DNA from: an uncultured Bacilli bacterium
GTDB taxonomy: Bacteria; Bacillota_I; Bacilli_A; RF39; UBA660
Assembly: GCA_934098485.1 (NCBI GenBank)
Contig: CAKOOH010000010.1
Coordinates: 1 to 36,717, forward strand
Length of the DNA: 36,717 bases
Direction of reading: 5' to 3'
The notes beneath the pieces were generated by a model, which saw only the letters and a list, made by a program, of their open reading frames with translations, searched no databases and had not been told where the DNA came from. The stretch's first letter is position 1. Every line of letters begins with the position of its first letter. Shown here one piece after another: positions 7,486 through 13,879 of the stretch. The position numbers and the translations under genes were made by a program.

Positions 7486-8157
7486 TTGAAAAGAACAAAA
7501 CTTAAAGATAGAACGTTACCTAATTATACTAAGGGAGAAGAAATCATGAATATGGTAAGCCATATTGTTGGCGGTGCGATTGGGGTAACAAGTTTAGTAT
7601 TATGTTTAATTTTCTCAGTTAAGCATAATGATGGTTATGCGATTGCAGGCTCTATTGTATTTGGAATTTCTATGATCTTATTATTTACGATGTCTAGTAT
7701 TTATCATGGACTAAGACCAGAAAAAGCCAAGAAGGTGTTTCAAGTTATTGATCACTGCACTATTTTTGTTCTTATAGCGGGAACTTATACACCAATTCTA
7801 CTTTGCTCACTTAGACAAATAAATCCCCTACTTGCTTGGTGGCTATTTGGTATGGTATGGGGACTAGCCGTTTTAGGAATTACATTAAATGCGATTGATT
7901 TAAAAAAATATAAAGTATTTTCCATGACTTGCTACCTTTTAATGGGCTGGTGCATTGTTGTAACGGGTCCCAATATGTTAAAAATGCTGGATTTAAGTGG
8001 TACTATTTTACTAGTAGCAGGCGGGATTAGTTATACCATTGGGGCAGTGCTTTATATGATAGGCGCTAAAAAAAGATATTTCCATTTTGTCTTTCATGTC
8101 TTTGTAGATATAGGTAGTTTACTTCACTTTTTATGTATTTTACTATATGTTATATGA
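7486..8157 (+). CDS. Hemolysin III family membrane protein (YqfA/PAQR superfamily)
   Basis: A 223-residue protein with about seven hydrophobic helices. It starts at a TTG that follows AAGGAG by 7 bases. The N-terminal 'YTKGEEIMNMVSHIVGGAIG' is conserved in the family and supports this start over the internal ATG at 7546. PAQR motifs are visible: 'MSSIYHGLRPEKAKKVFQVIDH', 'YTPILL' and the C-terminal 'HFVFHVFVDIGSLLHF', whose His residues, with His of the first and second motifs, form the metal site in the superfamily. The biological role of bacterial members is unsettled. A strong terminator follows, shared with the convergent pnuC. Confidence 0.92.
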   Translation: MKRTKLKDRTLPNYTKGEEIMNMVSHIVGGAIGVTSLVLCLIFSVKHNDGYAIAGSIVFGISMILLFTMSSIYHGLRPEKAKKVFQVIDHCTIFVLIAGTYTPILLCSLRQINPLLAWWLFGMVWGLAVLGITLNAIDLKKYKVFSMTCYLLMGWCIVVTGPNMLKMLDLSGTILLVAGGISYTIGAVLYMIGAKKRYFHFVFHVFVDIGSLLHFLCILLYVI

Positions 8158-8159
8158 TA

Positions 8160-8193
8160 AAAAGCTTCTACTTTAAAAATAGAGGCTTTTTTT
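8160..8193 (+). terminator. Terminator, probably bidirectional
   Basis: AAAAGCTTCTA pairs with TAGAGGCTTTT (one G-T pair) around a 9-base A/T loop, then TTT. The minus strand also ends in a U-run, so it can serve pnuC too. Confidence 0.85.
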
Positions 8194-8230
8194 GTTTGAA
8201 TATTTTTACTATTAATATGGACTCACTGAT

Positions 8231-8872
8231 TTATTTTTTCGCTAGTTTTATCCATTTAAAGGTGCCATATATATTTATAATTAAATAGCCAATTGAAACT
8301 ATTAACATCATGGTAGAGTTAGGTGAACCTTTAATAAAATTTGTAATCCAAATGGATAAGTCTGCTATATTATTAAATAACCACACGATCCAGCATTCTT
8401 TAAATCTTAAATTCATAAGTATAATAGCACATAAATTTATTATATTACTACTTGCATCTAAAAAGGCTAATTGCTGACCAGGAATTTTGCTTAATAAAAA
8501 ACCTAATATGATACTGCCAACTATACATGTTACTATTATTATAATGGAATTTTTCGTATCAAATCCTCTAATAGGGACTTCATCATTATGGGTTTTTTTC
8601 TTCCAACTTATATACCCTTCTATTTGAGATGGAAAGTATACTATAAGTGAAAGAATAGCGATTCCATATAGACCATTTAAATAGCAAACATAACCACTTA
8701 ATAAGCTATATAGTCCACCATAGATGTAATTGCATGTTTTACCAATACTTGCATAATAAACATTTAGTAAACCACAGGCTAATGTTATAGTACCTAAAAA
8801 ATAATCTTTGGTTATAATTCCACATATAATAGAAAATATTATAATTATTAACGAGTAAATTTTATTTTTCAT
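8231..8872 (-). CDS. pnuC: Nicotinamide mononucleotide/riboside transporter PnuC
   Basis: A 213-residue integral membrane protein with about seven helices. Family signs are 'TITLACGLLNVYYASIGK' near the N-terminus, 'YSLLSGYVCYLNGLYG' and the C-terminal 'WLFNNIADLSIWI' segment, which corresponds to the conserved W..N..D..W substrate region of PnuC. It probably imports nicotinamide riboside for NAD synthesis. It is transcribed alone from an extended -10 promoter about 47 bases upstream. The 5' leader of about 40 bases is too short for a riboswitch. Confidence 0.88.
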   Translation of the reverse strand: MKNKIYSLIIIIFSIICGIITKDYFLGTITLACGLLNVYYASIGKTCNYIYGGLYSLLSGYVCYLNGLYGIAILSLIVYFPSQIEGYISWKKKTHNDEVPIRGFDTKNSIIIIVTCIVGSIILGFLLSKIPGQQLAFLDASSNIINLCAIILMNLRFKECWIVWLFNNIADLSIWITNFIKGSPNSTMMLIVSIGYLIINIYGTFKWIKLAKK

Positions 8873-8918
8873 AAATTCCTACTTTCTAAACGAGTGTATT
8901 TATAATTTTGTTAATATA

Positions 8919-8927
8919 ATTATAGCA
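8919..8927 (-). promoter_or_regulatory. Extended -10 promoter of pnuC
   Basis: TGCTATAAT on the minus strand. A weak TTGCCA lies 19 bases upstream at 8944-8949. Confidence 0.6.
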
Positions 8928-8975
8928 TTAACTTAAACTTTTTTGGCAAATTAATTAACTTGGTATTAAGACATT

Positions 8976-8997
8976 AAAAAAGCCCGTAAATACGAGC
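8976..8997 (-). terminator. Terminator of tRNA-His
   Basis: In the minus-strand RNA, GCUCGU pairs with ACGGGC around AUUU and is followed by UUUUUU, 13 bases after the tRNA CCA end. Confidence 0.85.
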
Positions 8998-9010
8998 ATA
9001 TTTTTTTAAG

Positions 9011-9087
9011 TGGGGCGAAATGTGGGGATCGAACCCACGCATACCGGAGCCACAATCCGGCGTGTTAACCACTTCACCAATTCCGCC
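9011..9087 (-). tRNA. tRNA-His (anticodon GTG)
   Basis: The minus strand folds into a full cloverleaf. The anticodon arm is CCGGATTGTGGCTCCGG with anticodon GTG, the T arm is GTGGG-TTCGATC-CCCAC, and the encoded 3' end is CCA. The first G pairs with C73 as the extra G-1 that marks tRNA-His. The acceptor stem has one G-U pair. It stands alone, with its own promoter and terminator. Confidence 0.97.
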
Positions 9088-9098
9088 ATGACTAGTTA

Positions 9099-9127
9099 AT
9101 TTTATCAAAAAGTAAGGAAAATAGCAA
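9099..9127 (-). promoter_or_regulatory. Promoter of tRNA-His
   Basis: TTGCTA and TAAAAT (as TGATAAAAT) are 17 bases apart on the minus strand, ending about 12 bases before the tRNA. The -35 box lies 18 bases from the -10 element of the divergent PAP2 gene. Confidence 0.7.
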
Positions 9128-9145
9128 TACTTTTTATATATTATT

Positions 9146-9154
9146 TGATATAAT
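9146..9154 (+). promoter_or_regulatory. Extended -10 element at the PAP2 gene start
   Basis: An exact TGATATAAT on the plus strand. It overlaps the first ATG of the PAP2 frame (9153). If it is used, translation must begin at ATG 9165 or 9171 on a nearly leaderless mRNA. Confidence 0.55.
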
Positions 9155-9818
9155 GTGGATTGTGATGTATATGAAGAAGTTTTTTAAAAATAACTCTTTT
9201 TATTTAAAGAGTGTATCAGCAATATTTTTGATAAATGCTTTAATATATTTTGGGATTAAGCTTATTATTAAAGACTACAATATTATAAGTACACCATTAG
9301 ATGAAAAAATTCCTTTTGTACCAGGATTTATTTATATTTATATGATATGGTACCCTTTTTTGATATATAGTTTTTATGTAATCTTTAAATATAATAAAGA
9401 AAAATATATCAAATTAATACTGACTACTATTTTATCTTTACTAGTATTATATATTTTCTTTATAGTATTTCCTTCTGAAGTGGTAAGACCAGAAGTTAAT
9501 TCCTTTCATGATATAACTTCTTTTGTAATTTATATGGTATATAAAACAGATACGCCAACATGCTGCTTTCCTTCAGGACACTGCTTATTATGTTTTATTT
9601 TACTTTATAACTTACTTGATAATAACAGACTTCCTAAAAAATTTAAATATCCCGCAATAATTATTAATATTTTGATTATTATATCTACCCTTTTAGTAAA
9701 GCAACATGTTATATATGATGTGATTGGCTCTTTTGTCTTAGCGACTATTAATTATTATTTTGTGGTAAACTTAAAATATTTTGATGAAATAAAAAGAAAG
9801 ATGAGAAATCAGTGCTAG
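9153..9818 (+). CDS. PAP2 superfamily membrane phosphatase
   Basis: A 221-residue protein with about six membrane segments. The phosphatase signatures are PSGH at 140-143 (motif 2) and 'KQHVIYDV' at 183-190 (motif 3, with His and Asp); 'VVRPEVNSF' at 110-118 stands in for motif 1. It should remove phosphate from a lipid phosphate such as phosphatidate, PGP or undecaprenyl diphosphate, on the outer face of the membrane. Substrate is not decidable. The first ATG overlaps a -10 box, so ATG 9165 or 9171 may be the true start. It converges with psd; the two stop codons abut. Confidence 0.88.
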   Translation: MWIVMYMKKFFKNNSFYLKSVSAIFLINALIYFGIKLIIKDYNIISTPLDEKIPFVPGFIYIYMIWYPFLIYSFYVIFKYNKEKYIKLILTTILSLLVLYIFFIVFPSEVVRPEVNSFHDITSFVIYMVYKTDTPTCCFPSGHCLLCFILLYNLLDNNRLPKKFKYPAIIINILIIISTLLVKQHVIYDVIGSFVLATINYYFVVNLKYFDEIKRKMRNQC

Positions 9819-9855
9819 TTATTTGTATACTCTGCGAATAACCACTGATTTTTTT
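9806..9855 (+). terminator. Terminator of the PAP2 gene inside the psd coding end
   Basis: AAATCAGTG pairs with CACTGATTT, and an inner GTTATT pairs with AATAAC, followed by TTTTTTT. The left arm is the end of the PAP2 gene. The right arm and T-run are the last codons of psd read on the other strand. Confidence 0.8.
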
Positions 9856-10700
9856 CTTCCTATTTTATCACCCATTTTAACTGTGGTTTCCAACCCTTTT
9901 TTAGAGTTTAGAACAATATCACGATCAATAGTAACTGAATTAGTTATTAATACGATAGTAGAACCACCAAATTTAAAATAACCTTTTTCATCACCTTTTT
10001 TAAACTCAGTAATATTATGATTAACTATTTTGCCTACACATAAAGCCCCTACTTCAATTTGATAAATGTCGTTAAAATGTTTGGTATGCAAAAGCGTGCA
10101 CTCACGATGATTTAAAGCAAATACTGGGTAGTTATGCTGCGCAATAGGTCTTACAGTATGAAGCACACCAGGAATTACTCTGGTTTTTTCGGCTGTACCA
10201 TCATCTACATAGATATACCTGTGATAATCGTCTACACACAATCTAAATACTAAAACATAGCCGTATTTATATTTCTGACAAACATTTTCATCAACTAAAT
10301 CAGATAGTTTGTACTTAGAATTTTTAATTTTTATAACTAGATCAGGGTTTACTTTAAAAACGCTTATTTTGCCATCGCAGGGACTAATAAAAACGTTTGG
10401 TAGTTTAATAATGCAACGTTTTTTAGGATTTATTTTTCTAATAAAGAATTCATTAAATGATTGAAAATCTTCTAAAATATAGTCATTCATGTCAATATTA
10501 TTTTTTTTAATAAATTTAGGAACCCGAAAAACAGATACTTTACTATCAAAATATTTACCAATAAATTTACTGACTTTAGGATTTATTATTATTTTTAATA
10601 GGTATCTTCCGAACGTTGTATTATATAAAAATTTATTAAATTTATTTTCTTTTACTTCAAAAATTTCTTTACTATTTCTATCAATATAACGGTCTAACAT
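9819..10700 (-). CDS. psd: Phosphatidylserine decarboxylase proenzyme
   Basis: A 293-residue protein that makes phosphatidylethanolamine from phosphatidylserine after self-cleavage. The cleavage motif is FGGST at 244-248; cleavage before Ser247 would leave a pyruvoyl group on the small alpha chain. Other family marks are 'SFNEFFIRKINPKKR' at 81-95, 'SPCDGKI' at 106-112 with the catalytic Asp, and 'VDDYHRYI' with the catalytic His160. The bulk is the beta chain. GGST replaces the commoner LGST, as seen in many Bacillota and Bacteroidota forms. A TGATATAAT promoter lies just upstream. No pssA gene is visible in the window. Confidence 0.93.
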   Translation of the reverse strand: MLDRYIDRNSKEIFEVKENKFNKFLYNTTFGRYLLKIIINPKVSKFIGKYFDSKVSVFRVPKFIKKNNIDMNDYILEDFQSFNEFFIRKINPKKRCIIKLPNVFISPCDGKISVFKVNPDLVIKIKNSKYKLSDLVDENVCQKYKYGYVLVFRLCVDDYHRYIYVDDGTAEKTRVIPGVLHTVRPIAQHNYPVFALNHRECTLLHTKHFNDIYQIEVGALCVGKIVNHNITEFKKGDEKGYFKFGGSTIVLITNSVTIDRDIVLNSKKGLETTVKMGDKIGRKKSVVIRRVYK

Positions 10701-10717
10701 ACTACTTCACCGTTCAT

Positions 10718-10726
10718 ATTATATCA
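10718..10726 (-). promoter_or_regulatory. Extended -10 promoter of psd
   Basis: An exact TGATATAAT on the minus strand, 17 bases before the psd ATG and directly after the terminator of the gene above it. Confidence 0.65.
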
Positions 10727-10735
10727 CCGAAAAAG

Positions 10736-10757
10736 AAAAAAGGCTATCTTTCGCCTT
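10736..10757 (-). terminator. Terminator of the SpoIVB-like gene
   Basis: In the minus-strand RNA, AAGGC pairs with GCCUU around an 8-base loop (two more weak pairs possible), followed by a run of U. The stem overlaps the stop codon. Confidence 0.6.
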
Positions 10758-11703
10758 CTTCTAACATTTTAGTTATTAAAATACCATAGCCAGTTGTAGG
10801 ATTGTCAACTATAACATGAGTAACGGCACCAATTATTTTGCCATTTTGAATGATGGGACTACCACTCATACCTTGAACAATCCCGCCCGTTTTTTGAATT
10901 AATTCTTCACTTTTTATTTTAAAATGAATATTTTTAGTTTCGTTGTTATTTATTTTATCAATTTCAATATCATATTCACTAATATCTTCTTTATTAGTAA
11001 CTGTTCTAATGGTGGCGGCTCCTAAAGTAATATCTTCAAATTTACCAACTTCTATGATGTTATCCATATTTATTATATCGGTGTAAGTTCCATATATTCC
11101 TTTGTTAGTATTTTTTGAAATAGTTCCATATTTAGTATTAGAATAAAATTTAGCATTTTTTGTGCCAGCTACTCCCCTTGATGATGGGTCAATACTAATA
11201 ACACTTGATCTAAAAATAGAACCGGTTTTAACTTCAATGATGTTACCACTACTACCTTCAATAATTTCGTGACCTAAAGCACCAAAGATTTTTGTTTCTG
11301 GATCAATGTAACTTAAAGTTCCAATTCCAGTGATATTGTCTTTAACATATAATCCTGTTTTTAATTTGCTATTAATATTTACTAATTTGAAATCTTTTGT
11401 AAAAACTTTTTCATTACGTTTAAGTGTTAAATTTACTGTTTGATTTTGAGCATATTTTTCAATAGAATCAATTAATTCATCAATTGTATTAACTTCTTTA
11501 TCGGCAACTTTGATGATAACATCCCCTACTTTTAAGTCATTACGGTTAAATTTATTATCAATTTTGTAAAACCCGATAATCATAATGCCTTTACTATAAA
11601 GTTCAATACCGATAGTGCTACCACCAGGAACAATCTTACTTGAATAGGCATTAACATTAAAAGGAAAAAGAAGCATAATTATTATTATTAACATTTTTTT
11701 CAT
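10744..11703 (-). CDS. spoIVB: SpoIVB-type peptidase S55 with PDZ domain
   Basis: A 319-residue secreted or membrane-tethered protein with an N-terminal signal segment (MLIIIIMLLFPFNVNA). A PDZ domain lies at about 30-110 ('GIELYSKGIMIIGF', 'LKVGDVIIKVADKEV'). The S55 domain follows, with 'GALGHEI' at 141-147 (His145) and 'GIVQGMSGSPII' at 274-285 carrying the nucleophile Ser, then 'GAVTHVIVDNPTTGYGI'. In Bacillus, SpoIVB is made in the forespore and triggers pro-sigma-K processing through SpoIVFA. It is shorter than B. subtilis SpoIVB. Here it stands alone between xseB and psd, with its own terminator. The role may be retained sporulation or a derived envelope protease. Confidence 0.9.
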   Translation of the reverse strand: MKKMLIIIIMLLFPFNVNAYSSKIVPGGSTIGIELYSKGIMIIGFYKIDNKFNRNDLKVGDVIIKVADKEVNTIDELIDSIEKYAQNQTVNLTLKRNEKVFTKDFKLVNINSKLKTGLYVKDNITGIGTLSYIDPETKIFGALGHEIIEGSSGNIIEVKTGSIFRSSVISIDPSSRGVAGTKNAKFYSNTKYGTISKNTNKGIYGTYTDIINMDNIIEVGKFEDITLGAATIRTVTNKEDISEYDIEIDKINNNETKNIHFKIKSEELIQKTGGIVQGMSGSPIIQNGKIIGAVTHVIVDNPTTGYGILITKMLEEGER

Positions 11704-11743
11704 AATTTATTCACCTATTTATATTATGGCCTAAGTAGCAAAT

Positions 11744-11767
11744 AAAAAATAACCAGTTATTGGTTAT
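11744..11767 (-). terminator. Terminator of the nusB-xseA-xseB operon
   Basis: In the minus-strand RNA, AUAACCA pairs with UGGUUAU around AUAAC, followed by UUUUUAUUU. The hairpin begins at the last codons of xseB. Confidence 0.85.
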
Positions 11768-11984
11768 CATTTTCTTCTATTTTAAAGTCTTCTAGAGAAC
11801 CATTTTCAGTTAAAATCTTATTAACAGCACTACTAGCACTATTTAATTTTTCGTCACAAATTTTAACGATTTTCATGGCCTCAGTGTATAATTCAATCGA
11901 TTTTTCTAAATCTTCACCATTTTCAAGTTTTTTTATAATTGCTTCTAAATCATTCATTAATTCTTCAAATTTTTTATTTTCCAT
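11757..11984 (-). CDS. xseB: Exodeoxyribonuclease VII small subunit
   Basis: A 75-residue, highly charged helical protein, the usual size for XseB. The core 'FEELMNDLEAIIKKLENGE' followed by 'LEKSIELYTEAMKIVKICDEKL' is the family signature. Several copies assemble with one XseA to form exonuclease VII, which degrades single-stranded DNA from both ends. The start codon overlaps the xseA stop by one base, so the subunits are translationally coupled. A terminator begins at its stop codon. Confidence 0.96.
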   Translation of the reverse strand: MENKKFEELMNDLEAIIKKLENGEDLEKSIELYTEAMKIVKICDEKLNSASSAVNKILTENGSLEDFKIEENDNQ

Positions 11985-13249
11985 TATTTACCAACTTTCT
12001 TAACAACAGCATCGATTTCGCCATTATATAATTTTATATTAATTTTATCATTTTCATTAAGATTAACCGCATCTTTAATAATTAAATTATCTTTTTTAAC
12101 GATACTATAACCTTTAGATAAGATACTTAAAGGATTTAATAACTCTAATTTATTAATAATTAAACTTAGTTTATGCTTAGATGTTTTTAATAATTCTTCC
12201 GGATGATTTAATAAATAATTATTTTTTAGCATATTTAATCTAGATGCGTTTTGTTCTAACTTTTTTTCAATAATACTATTCATATTATCAATTAAATTAG
12301 TTAGTTTTTGCTCTTTTAGTTCATAAACCGCTAAAGGATTGGTTAAAACGTAACTATTTTTGATAATATTTAGTTTATCTTTATAATTATCTAATTTGTT
12401 TCTTATTTTATTTGTAAATCTTATTTTATACTGATCTAACAAAGTATTTAAATCAGACATATTAGGAACAGCCATCTCAGCAGCACCTGTTGGAGTTGGG
12501 GCTCTTAAATCAGCAACAAAATCAGCAATAGTAAAGTCAATTTCATGGCCTACAGCACTTATAATAGGTATTCTAGAGTTGTATATTGCTTCGGCTACTA
12601 CTACTTCGTTAAAGGCCCATAAATCCTCGATTGATCCACCACCTCGGCCAACGATTAAAACATCTAAATCCCAATTATTTGCTTCATTAATTTGTTTTGC
12701 AATGTCATCTTTAGCAAACTCGCCTTGTACTAGACAAGGAAATAATATTGTTTCGCAAATAGGATATCTTCTTTTAATAGTGCTTAAAATATCTTTAATA
12801 GCAGCACCTGTTGGAGCTGTAACTATGCCAATTTTTTCAGGATATTTAGGAATTGGTTTCTTATGAGATGAAGCAAATAAGCCTTTTTGTTCTAATTCTT
12901 TTTTTAGGGCTTCATATTTTAAATATAAATTACCTAACCCGTCATTAGTCATTTCTTCAACATATATTTGATATGCTCCAGTAGGCGGATAAATGCTAAC
13001 CTTACCCTCAACAAGAACTTTCATTCCATCTTCGGGAACAAAGGTTAGTTTACTAGCATTAAAGGAAAACATTACAGCATTTATTCTTGATTCTTCATCT
13101 TTTAATGTAAAGTACAAATGCCCTCTAGTATGCCCTTTAAAATTGGATATTTCTCCTTTTAAGCATACTCTTTGAATATTAGGATCGGTATCAAATTTAT
13201 TTTTTAAATATCTATTTAAAGTGCCAACAGTTATATACTTTTTTTCCAT
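11984..13249 (-). CDS. xseA: Exodeoxyribonuclease VII large subunit
   Basis: A 421-residue protein. An N-terminal OB fold ('VCLKGEISNFKGHTRGHLYFTLKD', 'VLVEGKVSIYPPTGAYQIY') is followed by the catalytic domain with 'PEKIGIVTAPTGAAIKDI', 'LIVGRGGGSIEDLWAFNE' and 'PIISAVGHEIDFTIADFVAD' followed by 'RAPTPTGAAE'. A long coiled coil follows from about 260, ending in 'LSKGYSIVKKD'. These are the expected parts in the expected order. It forms exonuclease VII with XseB for processing of single-stranded DNA in repair. It overlaps nusB and xseB by one base on each side. Confidence 0.97.
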   Translation of the reverse strand: MEKKYITVGTLNRYLKNKFDTDPNIQRVCLKGEISNFKGHTRGHLYFTLKDEESRINAVMFSFNASKLTFVPEDGMKVLVEGKVSIYPPTGAYQIYVEEMTNDGLGNLYLKYEALKKELEQKGLFASSHKKPIPKYPEKIGIVTAPTGAAIKDILSTIKRRYPICETILFPCLVQGEFAKDDIAKQINEANNWDLDVLIVGRGGGSIEDLWAFNEVVVAEAIYNSRIPIISAVGHEIDFTIADFVADLRAPTPTGAAEMAVPNMSDLNTLLDQYKIRFTNKIRNKLDNYKDKLNIIKNSYVLTNPLAVYELKEQKLTNLIDNMNSIIEKKLEQNASRLNMLKNNYLLNHPEELLKTSKHKLSLIINKLELLNPLSILSKGYSIVKKDNLIIKDAVNLNENDKINIKLYNGEIDAVVKKVGK

Positions 13250-13641
13250 TAACTATTTACAACCTTATCTAGCGCTGCATTAATCATTTTTCTTACTGAA
13301 TCATCACTATATTTCTTAGCAAGTTCAACTGCTTCATTTATTACAACTATAGGTGGAGTTTTAGTGTACTTTATTTCATATAAAGCCATTCTTAAGATAG
13401 ATGCTCCAGTTAAATCTAATCTATCAATAGTCCAATTTTTTAAATATTTATTAGCTTCCTCAGTTAATTCGTCATAAGATGTAACAACTCCATAAACAAT
13501 ATCTTTGACAAATTCGTTATCTATTTCTAAATTTTCTTTGATTATCTCTTCAACATCATACTTCATATTATTATTTTTATATAATGTAATTTGATAAATA
13601 ATTGTCATTGCTTTTTCTCTTAATTCACTACGGTTTGCCAT
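13249..13641 (-). CDS. nusB: Transcription antitermination factor NusB
   Basis: A 130-residue all-helical protein with the NusB ends: 'SELREKAMTIIYQ' at the start, a central 'WTIDRLDLTGASILRMALYE' and 'PPIVVINEAVELAKKYSDD', then 'MINAALDKVV'. It binds boxA RNA with NusE/S10 in rRNA antitermination. An AAAGGTG site precedes the ATG. It heads the nusB-xseA-xseB operon from a TGATATAAT promoter whose mRNA leader is only about 15 bases. Confidence 0.96.
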   Translation of the reverse strand: MANRSELREKAMTIIYQITLYKNNNMKYDVEEIIKENLEIDNEFVKDIVYGVVTSYDELTEEANKYLKNWTIDRLDLTGASILRMALYEIKYTKTPPIVVINEAVELAKKYSDDSVRKMINAALDKVVNS

Positions 13642-13658
13642 ACAAAATCACCTTTTAA

Positions 13659-13667
13659 ATTATATCA
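13659..13667 (-). promoter_or_regulatory. Extended -10 promoter of nusB
   Basis: An exact TGATATAAT on the minus strand, lying directly after the T-run of the terminator at 13667-13695. Confidence 0.65.
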
Positions 13668-13695
13668 AAAAAAGATAGATAATTAAATATCTACC
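13667..13695 (-). terminator. Terminator upstream of nusB
   Basis: In the minus-strand RNA, GGUAGAUA pairs with UAUCUAUC (one G-U) around UUUAAU, followed by seven U. It lies before the nusB promoter and closes the stretch between mutS and nusB, so something there may be transcribed. Confidence 0.75.
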
Positions 13696-13834
13696 TTGTA
13701 AAATTTACATTTTATTAAAGTTTTAGATTCTTATTTTATATGGATGTGTAGCTGTACCATCATCCTCTTTAACAAAATTTTTTGTTACTGCCCGTGCTAC
13801 TAGCTAAAACAGCTTCTGTGCTGCTGCACATGCA
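13696..13834 (-). other. Unassigned stretch between two terminators, possible gene remnant or small RNA
   Basis: This 139-base stretch lies between the mutS terminator and a second terminator before nusB. Its composition is less AT-rich than normal spacer, with repeated GCA/AGC. One minus-strand frame reads 'ARAVTKNFVKEDDGTATHP' and 'YKIRI' to a TAA at about 13729; in the same frame a TAG interrupts it upstream. Short hairpins (GTGC-AGCA-GCAC; AGCT-GTTTT-AGCT) are also visible. It could be the decayed end of a small gene or a small RNA. I recognise no family. Confidence 0.3.
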
Positions 13835-13879
13835 AAAAGTCTATGGTATTAACCAAGTTTGGCATAACCATAGACTTTT
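13835..13879 (-). terminator. Terminator of mutS
   Basis: A perfect 13-bp stem (AAAAGTCTATGGT against ACCATAGACTTTT), with an inner CCAA/TTGG stem in the loop, is followed by a T-run on the minus strand. The mutS stop codon lies at its base. Confidence 0.9.

Noticed and set aside
8873..9010. Possible NAD-linked riboswitch upstream of pnuC
   Set aside because: The leader after the extended -10 element is only about 40 bases with no stable fold, and the rest of the spacer is taken by the tRNA terminator.
11704..11743. Sporulation sigma-factor promoter before the SpoIVB-type gene
   Set aside because: CATAATAT resembles a sigma-E or sigma-G -10 box, but no convincing -35 element is found at the right distance in this AT-rich spacer.
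12579..12866. 95-codon plus-strand frame inside xseA
   Set aside because: It is antisense to conserved XseA catalytic motifs and has no start signals.
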